From positions 62,001 to 126,000 of the forward strand of contig WNNJ02002694.1 in assembly GCA_012934845.2 (NCBI GenBank): a stretch of DNA of 64,000 nt. Reading direction: 5' to 3'. The notes under the pieces are model-generated. The model saw only the letters and a list, made by a program, of their open reading frames with translations, was not told where the DNA came from and did not search any database. The position numbers and the translations under genes are program-made. Origin of the DNA: Pomphorhynchus laevis (Eukaryota > Acanthocephala > Palaeacanthocephala > Echinorhynchida > Pomphorhynchidae). Numbering within the stretch: the first letter of the stretch is position 1; every line of letters begins with the position of its first letter. Below are positions 10,701-24,500 of this stretch, in pieces.

Positions 10701-12047
10701 ATAGCCAAGAATAATTGAGAGATCTGGGTATTTAAATTATTTTTTATTCCCAAACATTTCGCTCTTCTAGTGACTTACAAGTTTACGAATTCATAAATCA
10801 GATCACTAAACTGAAATTACATACTTTGTACAGTAAATAAAAAATAAAAATAAAAACATTTTAATCTTAAAAATAAGAAGTCTGAATATTAAGGTCATCA
10901 GTATTAACGGCTAAGCTATCTTGTTTCAGTCGGTGTTTGTGTTGTACTGATTTTATCAAATTTAATTTTCTAGCTTTTAAAAATAATATTCATAAACATA
11001 AATAATATAGCCCAATTCAATTTTTGTCAAGTTACTATTTCAAAGCAGAAGCTACGATAGCTGCAAAACATTGATTTCTGATATCTAAACCGTAAGAGGA
11101 TAGATTGTTATCTATAATTAAAGCTAAGTATCGTTTAAATGCAAAATAATAGAGGGAAATAAGGCATTATTCCAGGTGAAATTGGATTCGTATCACGCCA
11201 TTATTTGCATTTTCGCCAAAACGGTTTCGATAAAATATTTACTGTTTTTATTTAAAAAAACATTGAATAACTTTTGCAGAATCAATGCTGAACAACGACA
11301 TATACAACTCTGAGACAAATTATTGTGTTAGACAACCATTCGAAGTCTCGTTTTGGGCGAAATAATGAATAGAGTAGAACTAGAACGTCGTTCTTTTTAA
11401 AAAATATTTATTGAAAGAATTCAAGTTATTTTTAATTTGTAGAGAGCGAAAGGTGAGAATTCTTTATGTGAAGAATAAGATTTGTTTGATTTTAGCTTTT
11501 TTAAAAGTACAAAAATGTGCGAATTGGTAATGAGATTGAAAATAAATTTCGTAATACAAAGTTTAGATGCATACAATACACGATTTAAATGCTTGCACAT
11601 ATTTGATTGAATAGATTAATTCATTCATTTATGTTCTTAAATTTGAACTGTTTGAAATTCTAAAATTAATTGTTCAAAGGTATCCTTGAATGGACAGACA
11701 AGCACAGAAACGCATTGCATATATGGTCAAAATCCGTTGAAGAATTATCATCAAGTTTAAAGCGTTTTGTAGGATACTTCTTTGTTTAAATTACTAACTT
11801 TTCTTGTGACTGAACACAGGCTTTGAATAAAAGTTTTAAGAATACGATTTGCACTTTAGACGAACTTGTCAGAGACTACCCTAATGAAGGTTTTGTGAAT
11901 ATTCAAATATAAATAAGGCACTATTTGAGTTAAGAGTTTCATCAACTGGAGTCTGAGATGATGCTGCGTGTATTAAAGCTTCTTGAGAGACAACGAGTAG
12001 TCAACATCCTTGTCAATGAAGACGGATATGGAGTAAAATTTTTGTAA
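7771..12047 (+). CDS. VPS25: VPS25, ESCRT-II subunit (6 exons)
   Basis: Six exons encode about 169 residues (human VPS25 has 176): 7771-7808, 7856-8001, 8860-8913, 11680-11768, 11820-11889 and 11935-12047. VPS25 is the winged-helix subunit of ESCRT-II that recruits ESCRT-III for endosomal protein sorting on the cytosolic face. Family landmarks run in order: N-terminal FPPFYT, then TRNKQLEIWQQLF, a conserved LEWTDK (exon 4), NTICTLDELV (start of the second winged helix), and the C-terminal EDGYGVKFL before TAA. Phases join cleanly at introns 1, 3, 4 and 5 with GT-AG ends; introns 1, 4 and 5 are only 45-51 nt. Intron 2 is odd: the frame needs exon 3 to start at 8860, where the preceding dinucleotide is GG. 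The nearest AG (8868-8869) would shift the frame. Intron 3 (2.8 kb) is full of repeats. The ATG directly follows TATATTTTAG, so a 5'UTR intron or trans-splice acceptor is possible. Confidence 0.85.
8467..8532. repeat. Foldback repeat in VPS25 intron 2
   Basis: The near-perfect inverted repeat GGTTATTCTGTTGTTGGCAG / CTGCTAACAGCAGAATAACC has a spacer of about 15 nt. A third, weaker related block follows at about 8540-8580. It has the look of a small foldback or MITE remnant. Confidence 0.6.
9095..9126 (-). ncRNA. Hammerhead-like core (decayed) in VPS25 intron 3
   Basis: Read on the minus strand: CTGATGC, a stem-loop in which GCTAG pairs with CTAGC, then GAAA and TATC, flanked by U-run/A-run arms that can pair as stem I. 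This is the same architecture as the foldback family at 15.9 and 44.9 kb, with one departure at the last residue of the CUGANGA core. Confidence 0.45.
9540..9720 (+). repeat. Hammerhead-like dispersed repeat, copy 1
   Basis: This segment and 32810-32945 are diverged copies of one repeat. The shared block reads GATGAGTAG..., then TCGAAACGCC, a G-rich loop, GGCGTC and TGT. GAAA is followed by a 5-bp stem III (ACGCC/GGCGT) and a GUC cleavage triplet. The first core strand is imperfect: an exact CTGATGA lies slightly upstream (from 9547) while the conserved copy is GCGATGA. It lies in VPS25 intron 3. Confidence 0.45.
10178..10938. repeat. 750-bp duplicated segment, copy 1, with LINE 3' fragment
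   Basis: Direct repeat of 13775-14525. The first 200 bp contain sequence homologous to the 3' part of the LINE at 58.44-62.27 kb (compare 10250-10480 with 58565-58800), so the LINE piece is in minus orientation. The last 550 bp are almost identical between the two copies, while the first part is clearly more diverged. It lies in VPS25 intron 3. The open frame at 10183-10386 is a by-product. Confidence 0.7.
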
Positions 12048-13774
12048 ATCAATAATTGTAGCTTACAACAATCTGTAAAGCTTTTATTATTAAGCAGAAA
12101 ATTCATCAATTAGTGGTTATGTAAATTAATGAATCATTTCTTTGCTTCTTTCAACAAAGCAAATGAGCTTGTTTTTAAATTATATGTCATAATCTGTACT
12201 TGTCGTTTTTCGTTTACTACGTTTATTAATTATTTATTATTTAATATTAATTATTATTTAAATATCTGATAAGTTTGCATGTTATTAAGAATTACATAAA
12301 CGGCAGAAAATCGTACTGAATGATATAAATGCATTAATGTTTCACAAAACTAATAATGCAGCGTTTCTTTATGAAGTAAAGCAGCCCAATTCAAAAATGC
12401 TAATTACCCATAACAAAATTTAAGACAAAAACTTATAATTCGTCTCTAATGACCAAATCGAATGTTTGATTGGCATAAAGTTTATAAAATCAATTCCTTT
12501 GACATGTGTCGTTAGTTGATTTCTTAATTAAAAGTCGAATGACAAAAGAAGAGCTATTTCAAATTGTTGCTTTAAAGCAAATATTAAGTTTAAAGTTATT
12601 CCTTTAACTAAATGGTTGAGGAATAAATTAGCTTTTTTTAAGTCAATTATGAAGACTGTCGATAATAAATTTTTGAAATTGATTATTTTCTCTATAAATG
12701 AGAGAACTTGCTTAATCAAATAATTTAACGTTTATAATTTTTTATTTTTAGATATCTATATTGTATATTTATATTTTAATATCTATATTGTAAGAGTTAT
12801 GCAACTTTCACTTATTTAAAATTAAAATGTTTAAATTGATATTACAAAGAAATCTGAATATTTTGAATACGCGAGCCACATCCTGTCGGTTTCTTACTCT
12901 TCTATCTTAATAGCAGCATTGCACATTAATGATCATCATGAGTTGACCTCATAATCTGTGCTCATGTTTGAATAACATTTTCTGCTTATGTTGCATTCCT
13001 TGCAGCCGATATCTTGGTTTATTCCTTGTTTACACAAATTTTGTGTTATCTAACTGGTGTGACATTTTGGTTGAATTATAATTAAAATTTAACGTTTAAA
13101 AATATTTTGATAGATAAAATTTGTTTTAATAAAAGCAAACTTTGTTTTAATGATTATCAATTTATAGTCTTCTAATTTAGTTTCGGATTTGATTATTTAT
13201 ATCCGGTATACCATCGATATATGCTAAGGTATTATTCGTAGTCGATGATTATCAGGATTATTTATAGTTGATTTCTTCTGTAAAGTCAGTGGTCTCATTA
13301 TTAAGAGTAGCATTTCCTCTGATATTACTACCGACTCTGCCTAAATTTTAATATACAATTAAAATAGTTCAAATGTCGATAATCATTAAAACCACTTTTA
13401 AAATTTGTATTAATTGATTATATTAATAATAATTAATATCAATTAATTATTAATTAATTTTATCAATTAATTTAGGACGATAAATCTCGGATAATAGTCA
13501 TTAATGCTTGAATAGTCATTTATATGAATTTTTATGTTTTTAGTTTAATAAATAAAGGCAAAGTTTAACACAAAATAGTTATTTTTTAAATTTCGACAAC
13601 CAATGACATGCTTAGGATCATTTAAAACTGTTGTGAATTAATCCGTCGGTGTTTCTCTATAATCTAATGTATGAATATAGTCGGCATCAATCGTACGCTT
13701 TATTTATACCGACACTCGTTTGACAGAATTTTAACAAAAACTCAGGAAAACAGAAAATCATAACATTAATAACT
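12048..13774. other. Intergenic region between VPS25 and the 13.8-kb repeat
   Basis: Mostly featureless AT-rich DNA. One weak candidate is a minus-strand terminal exon at 12936-13049: an acceptor-like TTAG, then 37 open codons rich in cysteine (C-K-Q-G-I-N..., C-K-E-C, R-K-C-Y) and a TGA. No partner exon or family was recognised, so it may be chance or a pseudogene piece. Confidence 0.3.
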
Positions 13775-14525
13775 TGCATATAATTATTCACATCATAATC
13801 TCTTAGCCATATATTTGTGTCTTTTTATATACCTTCACGGCCTCAGGTACAGAGATATCTGAACCCTTTACCGCAGCAGCGCGCGGCCTTCTCACCGAGC
13901 CATTCTGGGTCTATCAACCCCTAAAAGTCCAGCCGTCCGGACTATGGTCGGTAATTACGTGATAAGAAACTCGTGAAATCTTAGTATTTGCTCTGGGGGG
14001 ACGTTCTCAAGAGATGAAGAAGACTAATTCCGAGATAGCCCAAGTACCCCAAGGGCGCACTTTGGTTCTTAACAGAATTTTTTATGGCACGCTTTGTCTA
14101 AAGCATGCTGCTATTGTTAAAAAACTATTTAAACGTGAGCGATTGTTTTTGTAGCTTACTATTTTCCTGTACCTAAATAAACATGTGTTTCAGTTACTGG
14201 GCTACTTTCAGCAGGAGTATCTATCGTGTTATATATAAGTGTAAATCCTGCGATTTATATTTTGAAATTATTAACAATGTTACTTAATAGCCAAGAATAA
14301 TTGAGAGATCTGGGTATTTAAATTATTTTTTATTCCCAAACATTTCGCTCTTCTAGTGACTTACAAGTTTACGAATTCATAAATCAGATCACTAAACTGA
14401 AATTACATACTTTGTACAGTAAATAAAAAATAAAAATAAAAACATTTTAATCTTAAAAATAAGAAGTCTGAATATTAAGGTCATCAGTATTAACGGCTAA
14501 GCTATCTTGTTTCAGTCGGTGTTTC
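13775..14525. repeat. 750-bp duplicated segment, copy 2, with LINE 3' fragment
   Basis: Partner of 10178-10938. The boundary at the right end is sharp: both copies share sequence through TTTCAGTCGGTGTTT and then diverge. Both contain the same LINE-derived block in minus orientation. Confidence 0.7.
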
Positions 14526-14670
14526 TTAATCCAACTTAGCAGTAGAGCCAAAAAACATGCCAATGATGTATTTCCTCGGTTATAATTTGATTATCTAATT
14601 ATATATTACTTTAAATTACTTAAAAATAGCTTAGAATGTTGGAGCAGCTAATAAAACATTAACTTATTTT

Positions 14671-14705
14671 TATATTTCGTCAGCTGCTGTTGGTATCATT
14701 ATACA
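14671..14705 (-). ncRNA. Decayed hammerhead-like core
   Basis: On the minus strand ATGATA, a CAGCAGCTG-containing stem-loop, then CGAAATATA resembles the family at 9095, 16003 and 45003, but the first core strand is lost. It sits just beyond the PLE fragment at 14.8-15.5 kb. Confidence 0.3.
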
Positions 14706-14819
14706 GGAAACATACTTTCCATGCAAAAAAGTTCCACTTAAGAGCTTAAATTTATTTTTAATGAATATATATACTATATATAGAAAGTATACTATATATA
14801 CTTTCTAATACAAAGTATA

Positions 14820-15530
14820 TTAATTATCCATCCATAAAAATTTTCCGCCAATGATTTTAAATTTATTTTTAATATTATTGTGTTGATTTATATATTTTAC
14901 TATTTTCTGCTTGATGTTATTTTTATAGTAACCTAGTTTAAAATATGCATCTATTAAATTATTTAAATGATTTTGAAGAAAGCCAATATCATTACATATT
15001 GTTGCAATTCTTAAAATTTCATTATTTAATGTATTATATTTTATATTATATGGTATGCATGAATGCTCATGCAAAAATATGTTTCTTGTAAATTTAAATA
15101 TGTCATCTTTACGATATAAATTAATAGTAGTTTTAGTTAATGTTAATTTAATGTTCATATCTAGATATACACCTTCTTTATCATTAATATTGGTTTTGTT
15201 AAGAATAAGGCTTTCTGGATAAATGTGCTCACTAATTGAATAAAAATTATTAGAATTAAATACACATATATCATCAATGTATCGAAACATATATTTCATA
15301 TATTTATATTGTTTAGATTTAGTTTTTACACAGTTATGAACAAATTCATATTCTATAAAGCTTAAAAACAAGTCAGCTATAATTGGGCTACTATTACCAC
15401 CCATTGGAAGATAATAGTAGCCCAATTAGATATTAATATTTTTTTAATTTATGTTAATTAAATGTTAGTATCTAGACATGTACCTTTTTTATCATAAATA
15501 TTAGTTTTATTAAGAATGAGAGGCTACATG
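14820..15530 (-). mobile_element. Penelope-like element (PLE) RT fragment, broken
   Basis: A 201-residue open stretch covers the catalytic half of a PLE-type reverse transcriptase. It has LPMGGNSSPIIADLF, then the active-site block FRYIDDICVF, followed by the thumb-like region with LNNLIDAYFKLGYYK. It ends shortly after the thumb without a GIY-YIG endonuclease. The copy is 5'-truncated and lies just downstream of the cathepsin stop codon. It is an old, incomplete copy. Confidence 0.75.
15506..15511 (-). terminator. Candidate poly(A) signal of the cathepsin gene
   Basis: AATAAA on the minus strand lies about 60 nt after the stop codon. It falls inside the PLE remnant rather than in unique sequence, so the element may supply the 3' end. 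No other AATAAA lies between it and the stop. Confidence 0.35.
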
Positions 15531-15570
15531 TTTGGTGCTATAAGCAAATTAATAAAAAATATAAATATTT

Positions 15571-18500
15571 TCACATACTTGTTGTATATGCAATCGAAGC
15601 TTGACTTGCAACACCACAGAAATTATTCTCGTTTCTCGGTAACTTGAAGTATCCTTTTTCGCCCCATGACGTTCCCCAACTTCAAGTAAAAATAAATAAA
15701 ACTTTGGTTAGTTTGTTTTTAAGAACTAATATTGTTTTAACTTTGTTTTTAAAAACTGTTTTCTATAAAAAGTATTTTGACAACAATGTACAATTGACAA
15801 CAATTCTGATAAAGCAGACTGATATTATTTTAATACCAACAAATATTTCAAATAATTGATCCTTATTTATTATTAATAAATAATTATTGAAACTGGATCA
15901 AAGAAAAGAAGAAAATATTTTTGATATTTCGCTGACTACTTCTGTTAGCACCTTTAGAAAATTATTTTTTATGAAGATAAAACTAGTACTTCAGAAATTT
16001 TCTGAAGATGCTAACAAAAGTTAGCGAAATATCAAAAATTATTTCTTCTTTCCTTTGATCCTGGTCCAATAATTATTTAAATATTTCAACGTTAAGTTTA
16101 ATGAATTATTTATTAATTAATTAAAAAGTATTGCTTTTAAGATCACGACTTTGAGGAGGATGTGTAAATTAAAATTTTATTGACATTTAGATTGTTTATA
16201 ACCAAAATGAAAGCAAATATGATAATTATAAATTTATACTAATTTTAATAATTAATTAATAAACTAAAAATTGAACTAAAAATATCATTTTTCGTGACGC
16301 TTAATACGTTGAGGTGTGTAACACCTCCAGACATGACCGTGAGAAGAATTCTTGCATTTTTTCAATTTTGATTCAATCTTGCATCCTTCGCAAATGTAAC
16401 TTGCTTTGAAAATATTGTTATCGAATGCCCATTGTAATCTCTCTTCTTCGCTCATTTTTATAATCGCTTCCTCTAGATCTTCAATGTTAATTTGATTTTG
16501 CATGGAAATATAACTTCTTTATATACCTGTATTTTTAATAATTTAAAATAAAGGAAAAAATAATGTCATATGTTTTTGTTTTTTCCTTTATCCAAAATTT
16601 CGACAATAGTAGACCTATTGAATTACGAATATATAATTTTTTGTTTTTTTATTGTATTTGAATTCTTACCTATTCTTTAATAGCCAATACTCTCGTATTT
16701 TTCCATTTTCAGTAAGCTCTCCAAAACCAACTAACAATACTGCGTGATTTAATACTGTAGAAGAGCATCTTGGATTATCATAAATCCCTAAATTCGCAAA
16801 AAGATATTTTATACATTTTGTAGTACAAATGCTTTAATATATTAATTATAAATGATGATAATAATGAAAATGCTATAAACGCTGTTCAACTATTGTCTGA
16901 AGACCAGATGTTTTACAACAATATGAGTTAAGTCGATTTTTAAATAAGAATGTTTTTGCTTTTTTCAATTATTAATAATATTAGTAATCTTATAATCTTA
17001 TAATCAAAGATTTGAAATTAATTTAACTTTTATTAATCCGAGTTACAACCAACAAATTATTTTGTGAAAGATAAAATTAAAATACTCCTATTTTAAGATT
17101 TTAATATTTTAAGATTTTTTAAGATTTTCACCTCAAAAGTATGAATTCAACCTGTAATTCATTTTCCAAACGTATGTCTAATCTATTTACGAATAAGTTA
17201 TTAATAAGTTACGAATATGTTAAATCGATTTACGAATAAGCAATAAATATGTAATTTCATTGAATAAAATATTATCGCCTTTAGATTGCCTTCTATTTAT
17301 TGGTTGCATCAACAACTTATTCTTGATTGTTATCAACAACTTATTTATCATCAACAATTTATTTTATTGGTTTCTCTTGATTGCGAAAGCACTACCGGAA
17401 TGAAAATTTTATTTCGTCATAGACTATAATCACTTATATAACTAGAAATTGCTAAATGAACTAAATAAGTTGAAAATTAAAATAAATTAAAATGAATTAA
17501 AGTAAAAATAAAGGAGATAAACTGCGCAAAAATGGGCAATGATGTGTCCTAGCGTCATTTGTGAATCGTTTAATTTAAATATAAAGAATCTCATTCGACT
17601 TACTCTTTGAAATAGTCATAATCTACATCTTTATTGAAATGAAATAATAAGTAAACAGAAATTTAATATATTTGCTATAGTATCAGTAAAATGCTTATGA
17701 AATTTATATAAATAAATAAAATGTATATAGTTTATAAATTACAATTCAGTTAATTCAGATTGTGGGTAATTATTATTACAATCCAGCATTGGCTATAAAG
17801 TCGTTTCGCTCGATCACAAAATAGATATCATTATATACACCAAAATCAACGTAAAAATATCAATAAAAGGGGTAATCTTCATTATTCCCGCCGTTAATCG
17901 TTCAATTTATGAATGTCTTAACATCTGTGGCCATCACGATTTCCGACGGTAGTCGATTCCAAGCATTTGCACAACGATGAGACAATTAGATAAATTAATG
18001 AATCTAAATTAATTAATTAATTAGATTTATATTTTATTGTATAAAATATAAATTGTGTATATTTTATATATGTATATTTATATACTACGATATTTATACT
18101 ACAATATGTATATTTTGTAGTATTTTAATTTTTAGATTATTTTTTCTATTGAAAGTCTATAAATTTTCTCAAGAGTGAGACTATTCGGCGTGAATTACGT
18201 TACCATTCATTTAAGTCAGACGCGGAAGAACAACGGTAACAGTACCAAGTACCGTGTCTTCATCACAATGGCTCATCAGTGCCATATCCCTCTAACTACT
18301 GGATGCAGAAATGGACTACAGCCAGTAGTAGGAGGGATCTGGCACTGACGAGTCATTGTGATGACGAAACGGTACTCGTTACTGTTATCGTTGCTCTTCT
18401 GCGTCTGACTTAATTGATTGGTAATTGAAAATTACCAGTCATTTATAATATGACAATCGAAGATTTTTGGAATTTCGATGGTATTTAATGGCAATATCTA

Positions 18501-21500
18501 AAACGTGTCTTATCTATATCAACAAAATCTTACAAATTTAAATACATTCTCAAGCTGGTGTAACAAAAATTCAATCTGTTAGCAATAAATAACTATGTTC
18601 ATTATTGTGAAATATGGACAGAACAATAAATGAATTGATTTTCTGAACTCTTCATCAGGCGCTTGAACATAATTTCATTCATAAAATGTTAACAGAACAA
18701 AATTAAAGAGAACTGTTAACTTAAGGAAATCAAAATAAGAGAATGATGATATTTAATATGATATATCATCAATGATGATATTTAATATATCATCAATGCA
18801 ATAATGATATAAATAAGTTTTGACTTTGCTTCTTTAAATACGTGGTGAAAGACACAAAAATTTATGCAAGAATATGTAAAAAATTTGTTAATTAAATAGT
18901 CATGCTTCAAGTTTCTTTAGTCCGTCTTCTAGATTCTAATTATTATAAAACAAATTTAAAAATCAAATAATAAATTAATATTGAATAATTAAAAATCAAA
19001 CAAATAGAAATAATAAAATCATTAAACAAAAATAAATTAATATAAAATTAAAAAATATTAATAAATTAATTAAAAGTAAAATACAAATTGAAATGCAAAC
19101 AAATAAACAAATTTATATTATAAAAATAAATAAATAAAAAAAAATTAAAAAGTAATAATAAATTAATAAAATTGAATAAATTAATGAAAAGTAAAATACA
19201 AATAGAAATGTAAACAAGTCAACAAATTAATAAAATCATTAAACAAAAATAAATTAATATAAAATTAAAAAATATTAATAAATTAATTAAAAGTAAAATA
19301 CAAATTGAAATGCAAACAAATAAACAAATTTATATTATAAAAATAAATTAATAAAACAAAATTAAAAAGTAATAATAAATTAATAAAATTGAATAAATTA
19401 ATGAAAAGTAAAATACAAATAGAAATGTAAACAAGTCAACAAATTAATAAAATCATTAAACAAAAATAAATTAATAAAACAAAATTAAAAAATATTAATA
19501 AATTAATTAAAAGTAAAATACAAATTGAAATGCAAACAAATAAACAAATTTATATTATAAAAATAAATTAATAAAACAAAATTAAAAAGTAATAATAAAT
19601 TAATAAAATTGAATAAATTAATGAAAAGTAAAATACAAATAGAAATGTAAACAAGTCAACAAATTAATAAAATCATTAAACAAAAACAAATTAATAAAAC
19701 AAAATTAAAAAGTAATAATAAATTAATAAAATTGAATAAATTAATGAAAAGTAAAATACAAATAGAAATGTAAACAAGTCAACAAATTAATAAAATCATT
19801 AAACAAAAATAAATTAATAAAACAAAATTTAAAAGTAATAATAAATTAATAAAATTGAATAAATTAATGAAAAGTAAAATACAAATAGAAATGTAAACAA
19901 GTCAACAAATTAATAAAATCATTAAACAAAAATAAATTAATAAAACAAAATTAAAAAATATTAATAAATTAATTAAAAGTAAAATACAAATTGAAATGCA
20001 AACAAATAAACAAATTTATATTATAAAAATAAATTAATAAAACAAAATTAAAAAGTAATAATAAATTAATAAAATTGAATAAATTAATGAAAAGTAAAAT
20101 ACAAATAGAAATGTAAACAAGTCAACAAATTAATAAAATCATTAAACAAAAATAAATTAATAAAACAAAATTAAAAAGTAATAATAAATTAATAAAATTG
20201 AATAAATTAATGAAAAGTAAAATACAAATAGAAATGTAAACAAGTCAACAAATTAATAGAATTAAAAGTAAAATACAAATTGAAATGCAAACAAATAAAC
20301 AAATTTATATTATAAAAATAAATAAATAAAAATAAAATATTAAAAAGTAATAATAAATTAATAAAATTGAATAAATTAATGAAAAGTAAAATACAAATAG
20401 AAATGTAAACAAGTCAACAAATTAATAGAATTATGAAACAAATAAATTAATATAAAATTAAAAAATATTAATAAATTAATTAAAAGTAAAATACAAATTG
20501 AAATGCAAACAAATAAACAAATTTATATTATAAAAATAAATTAATAAAACAAAATAAAAAGTAATAATAAATTAATAAAATTGAATAAATTAATGAAAAG
20601 TAAAATACAAATAGAAATGTAAACAAATAAACAAATTTATATTATAAAAACAAATTAATAAAACAAAATTAAAAAGTAATAATAAATTAATAAAATTGAA
20701 TAAATTAATGAAAAGTAAAATACATAAATTAATAAAACAAAATAAAAAGTAATAATAAATTAATAAAATTGAATAAATTAATGAAAAGTAAAATACAAAT
20801 AGAAATGTAAACAAATCAACACATTAATAGAATTATGAAACAAATAAATTAATATAAAATTAAAAAATATTAATAAATTAATTAAAAGTAAAATACAAAT
20901 TGAAATGCAAACAAATAAACAAATTTATATTATAAAAATAAATTAATAAAACAAAATAAAAAGTAATAATAAATTAATAAAATTGAATAAATTAATGAAA
21001 AGTAAAATACAAATAGAAATGTAAACAAATCAACACATTAATAGAATTATGAAACAAATAAATTAATATAAAATTAAAAAATATTAATAAATTAATTAAA
21101 AGTAAAATACAAATTGAAATGCAAGCAAATAAACAAATTTATATTATAAAAATAAATAAATAAAAATAAAATATTAAAAAGTAATAATAAATTAATAAAA
21201 TTGAATAAATTAATGAAAAGTAAAATACAAATAGAAATGTAAACAAGTCAACAAATTAATAAAATCATTAAACAAAAATAAATTAATAAAACAAAATTAA
21301 AAAGTAATAATAAATTAATTAAAAGTAAAATACAAATTGAAATGCAAACAAATAAACAAATTTATATTATAAAAATAAATTAATAAAACAAAATAAAAAG
21401 TAATAATAAATTAATAAAATTGAATAAATTAATGAAAAGTAAAATACAAATAGAAATGTAAACAAATCAACACATTAATAGAATTATGAAACAAATAAAT

Positions 21501-24500
21501 TAATATAAAATTAAAAAATATTAATAAATTAATTAAAAGTAAAATACAAATTGAAATGCAAGCAAATAAACAAATTTATATTATAAAAATAAATTAATAA
21601 AACAAAATTAAAAAGTAATAATAAATTAATAAAATTGAATAAATTAATGAAAAGTAAAATACAAATAGAAATGTAAACAAATCAACACATTAATAGAATT
21701 ATGAAACAAATAAATTAATATAAAATTAAAAAATATTAATAAATTAATTAAAAGTAAAATACAAATTGAAATGCAAGCAAATAAACAAATTTATATTATA
21801 AAAATAAATAAATAAAAATAAAATATTAAAAAGTAATAATAAATTAATAAAATTGAATAAATTAATGAAAAGTAAAATACAAATAGAAATGTAAACAAGT
21901 CAACAAATTAATAAAATCATTAAACAAAAATAAATTAATAAAACAAAATTAAAAAGTAATAATAAATTAATTAAAAGTAAAATACAAATTGAAATGCAAA
22001 CAAATAAAAAATTTATATTATAAAAATAAATTAATAAAACAAAATAAAAAGTAATAATAAATTAATAAAATTGAATAAATTAATGAAAAGTAAAATACAA
22101 ATAGAAATGTAAACAAATCAACACATTAATAGAATTATGAAACAAATAAATTAATATAAAATTAAAAAATATTAATAAATTAATTAAAAGTAAAATACAA
22201 ATTGAAATGCAAACAAATAAACAAATTTATATTATAAAAATAAATTAATAAAACAAAATTAAAAAGTAATAATAAATTAATAAAATTGAATAAATTAATG
22301 AAAAGTAAAATACAAATAGAAATGTAAACAAATCAACACATTAATAGAATTATGAAACAAATAAATTAATATAAAATTAAAAAATATTAATAAATTAATT
22401 AAAAGTAAAATACAAATTGAAATGCAAACAAATAAACAAATTTATATTATAAAAATAAATTAATAAAACAAAATAAAAAGTAATAATAAATTAATAAAAT
22501 TGAATAAATTAATGAAAAGTAAAATACAAATAGAAATGTAAACAAATCAACACATTAATAGAATTATGAAACAAATAAATTAATATAAAATTAAAAAATA
22601 TTAATAAATTAATTAAAAGTAAAATACAAATTGAAATGCAAACAAATAAACAAATTTATATTATAAAAATAAATTAATAAAACAAAATTAAAAAGTAATA
22701 ATAAATTAATAAAATTGAATAAATTAATGAAAAGTAAAATACAAATAGAAATGTAAACAAATCAACACATTAATAGAATTATGAAACAAATAAATTAATA
22801 TAAAATTAAAAAATATTAATAAATTAATTAAAAGTAAAATACAAATTGAAATGCAAGCAAATAAACAAATTTATATTATAAAAATAAATAAATAAAAATA
22901 AAATATTAAAAAGTAATAATAAATTAATAAAATTGAATAAATTAATGAAAAGTAAAATACAAATAGAAATGTAAACAAGTCAACAAATTAATAAAATCAT
23001 TAAACAAAAATAAATTAATAAAACAAAATTAAAAAGTAATAATAAATTAATTAAAAGTAAAATACAAATTGAAATGCAAACAAATAAACAAATTTATATT
23101 ATAAAAATAAATTAATAAAACAAAATAAAAAGTAATAATAAATTAATAAAATTGAATAAATTAATGAAAAGTAAAATACAAATAGAAATGTAAACAAATC
23201 AACACATTAATAGAATTATGAAACAAATAAATTAATATAAAATTAAAAAATATTAATAAATTAATTAAAAGTAAAATACAAATTGAAATGCAAACAAATA
23301 AACAAATTTATATTATAAAAATAAATTAATAAAACAAAATAAAAAGTAATAATAAATTAATAAAATTGAATAAATTAATGAAAAGTAAAATACAAATAGA
23401 AATGTAAACAAGTCAACAAATTAATAAAATCATTAAACAAAAATAAATTAATAAAACAAAATTAAAAAGTAATAATAAATTAATTAAAAGTAAAATACAA
23501 ATTGAAATGCAAACAAATAAACAAATTTATATTATAAAAATAAATTAATAAAACAAAATTAAAAAGTAATAATAAATTAATAAAATTGAATAAATTAATG
23601 AAAAGTAAAATACAAATAGAAATGTAAACAAGTCAACAAATTAATAGAATTATGAAACAAATAAATTAATATAAAATTAAAAAATATTAATAAATTAATT
23701 AAAAGTAAAATACAAATTGAAATGCAAGCAAATAAACAAATTTATATTATAAAAATAAATAAATAAAAATAAAATATTAAAAAGTAATAATAAATTAATA
23801 AAATTGAATAAATTAATGAAAAGTAAAATACAAATAGAAATGTAAACAAGTCAACAAATTAATAAAATCATTAAACAAAAATAAATTAATAAAACAAAAT
23901 TAAAAAGTAATAATAAATTAATTAAAAGTAAAATACAAATTGAAATGCAAACAAATAAACAAATTTATATTATAAAAATAAATTAATAAAACAAAATTAA
24001 AAAGTAATAATAAATTAATAAAATTGAATAAATTAATGAAAAGTAAAATACAAATAGAAATGTAAACAAGTCAACAAATTAATAGAATTATGAAACAAAT
24101 AAATTAATATAAAATTAAAAAATATTAATAAATTAATTAAAAGTAAAATACAAATTGAAATGCAAACAAATAAACAAATTTATATTATAAAAATAAATTA
24201 ATAAAACAAAATAAAAAGTAATAATAAATTAATAAAATTGAATAAATTAATGAAAAGTAAAATACAAATAGAAATGTAAACAAATCAACACATTAATAGA
24301 ATTATGAAACAAATAAATTAATATAAAATTAAAAAATATTAATAAATTAATTAAAAGTAAAATACAAATTGAAATGCAAGCAAATAAACAAATTTATATT
24401 ATAAAAATAAATAAATAAAAATAAAATATTAAAAAGTAATAATAAATTAATAAAATTGAATAAATTAATGAAAAGTAAAATACAAATATAAACGTAAACA

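Noticed and set aside
15644-15859. Plus-strand open frame
   Set aside because: It is antisense to cathepsin exon 8 and intron 7; the minus-strand reading fits the protease family exactly.
20590-20814. 74-residue Phe/Leu/Ile-rich open frame on the minus strand
   Set aside because: It lies wholly in the AT satellite and repeats with it; not a gene.
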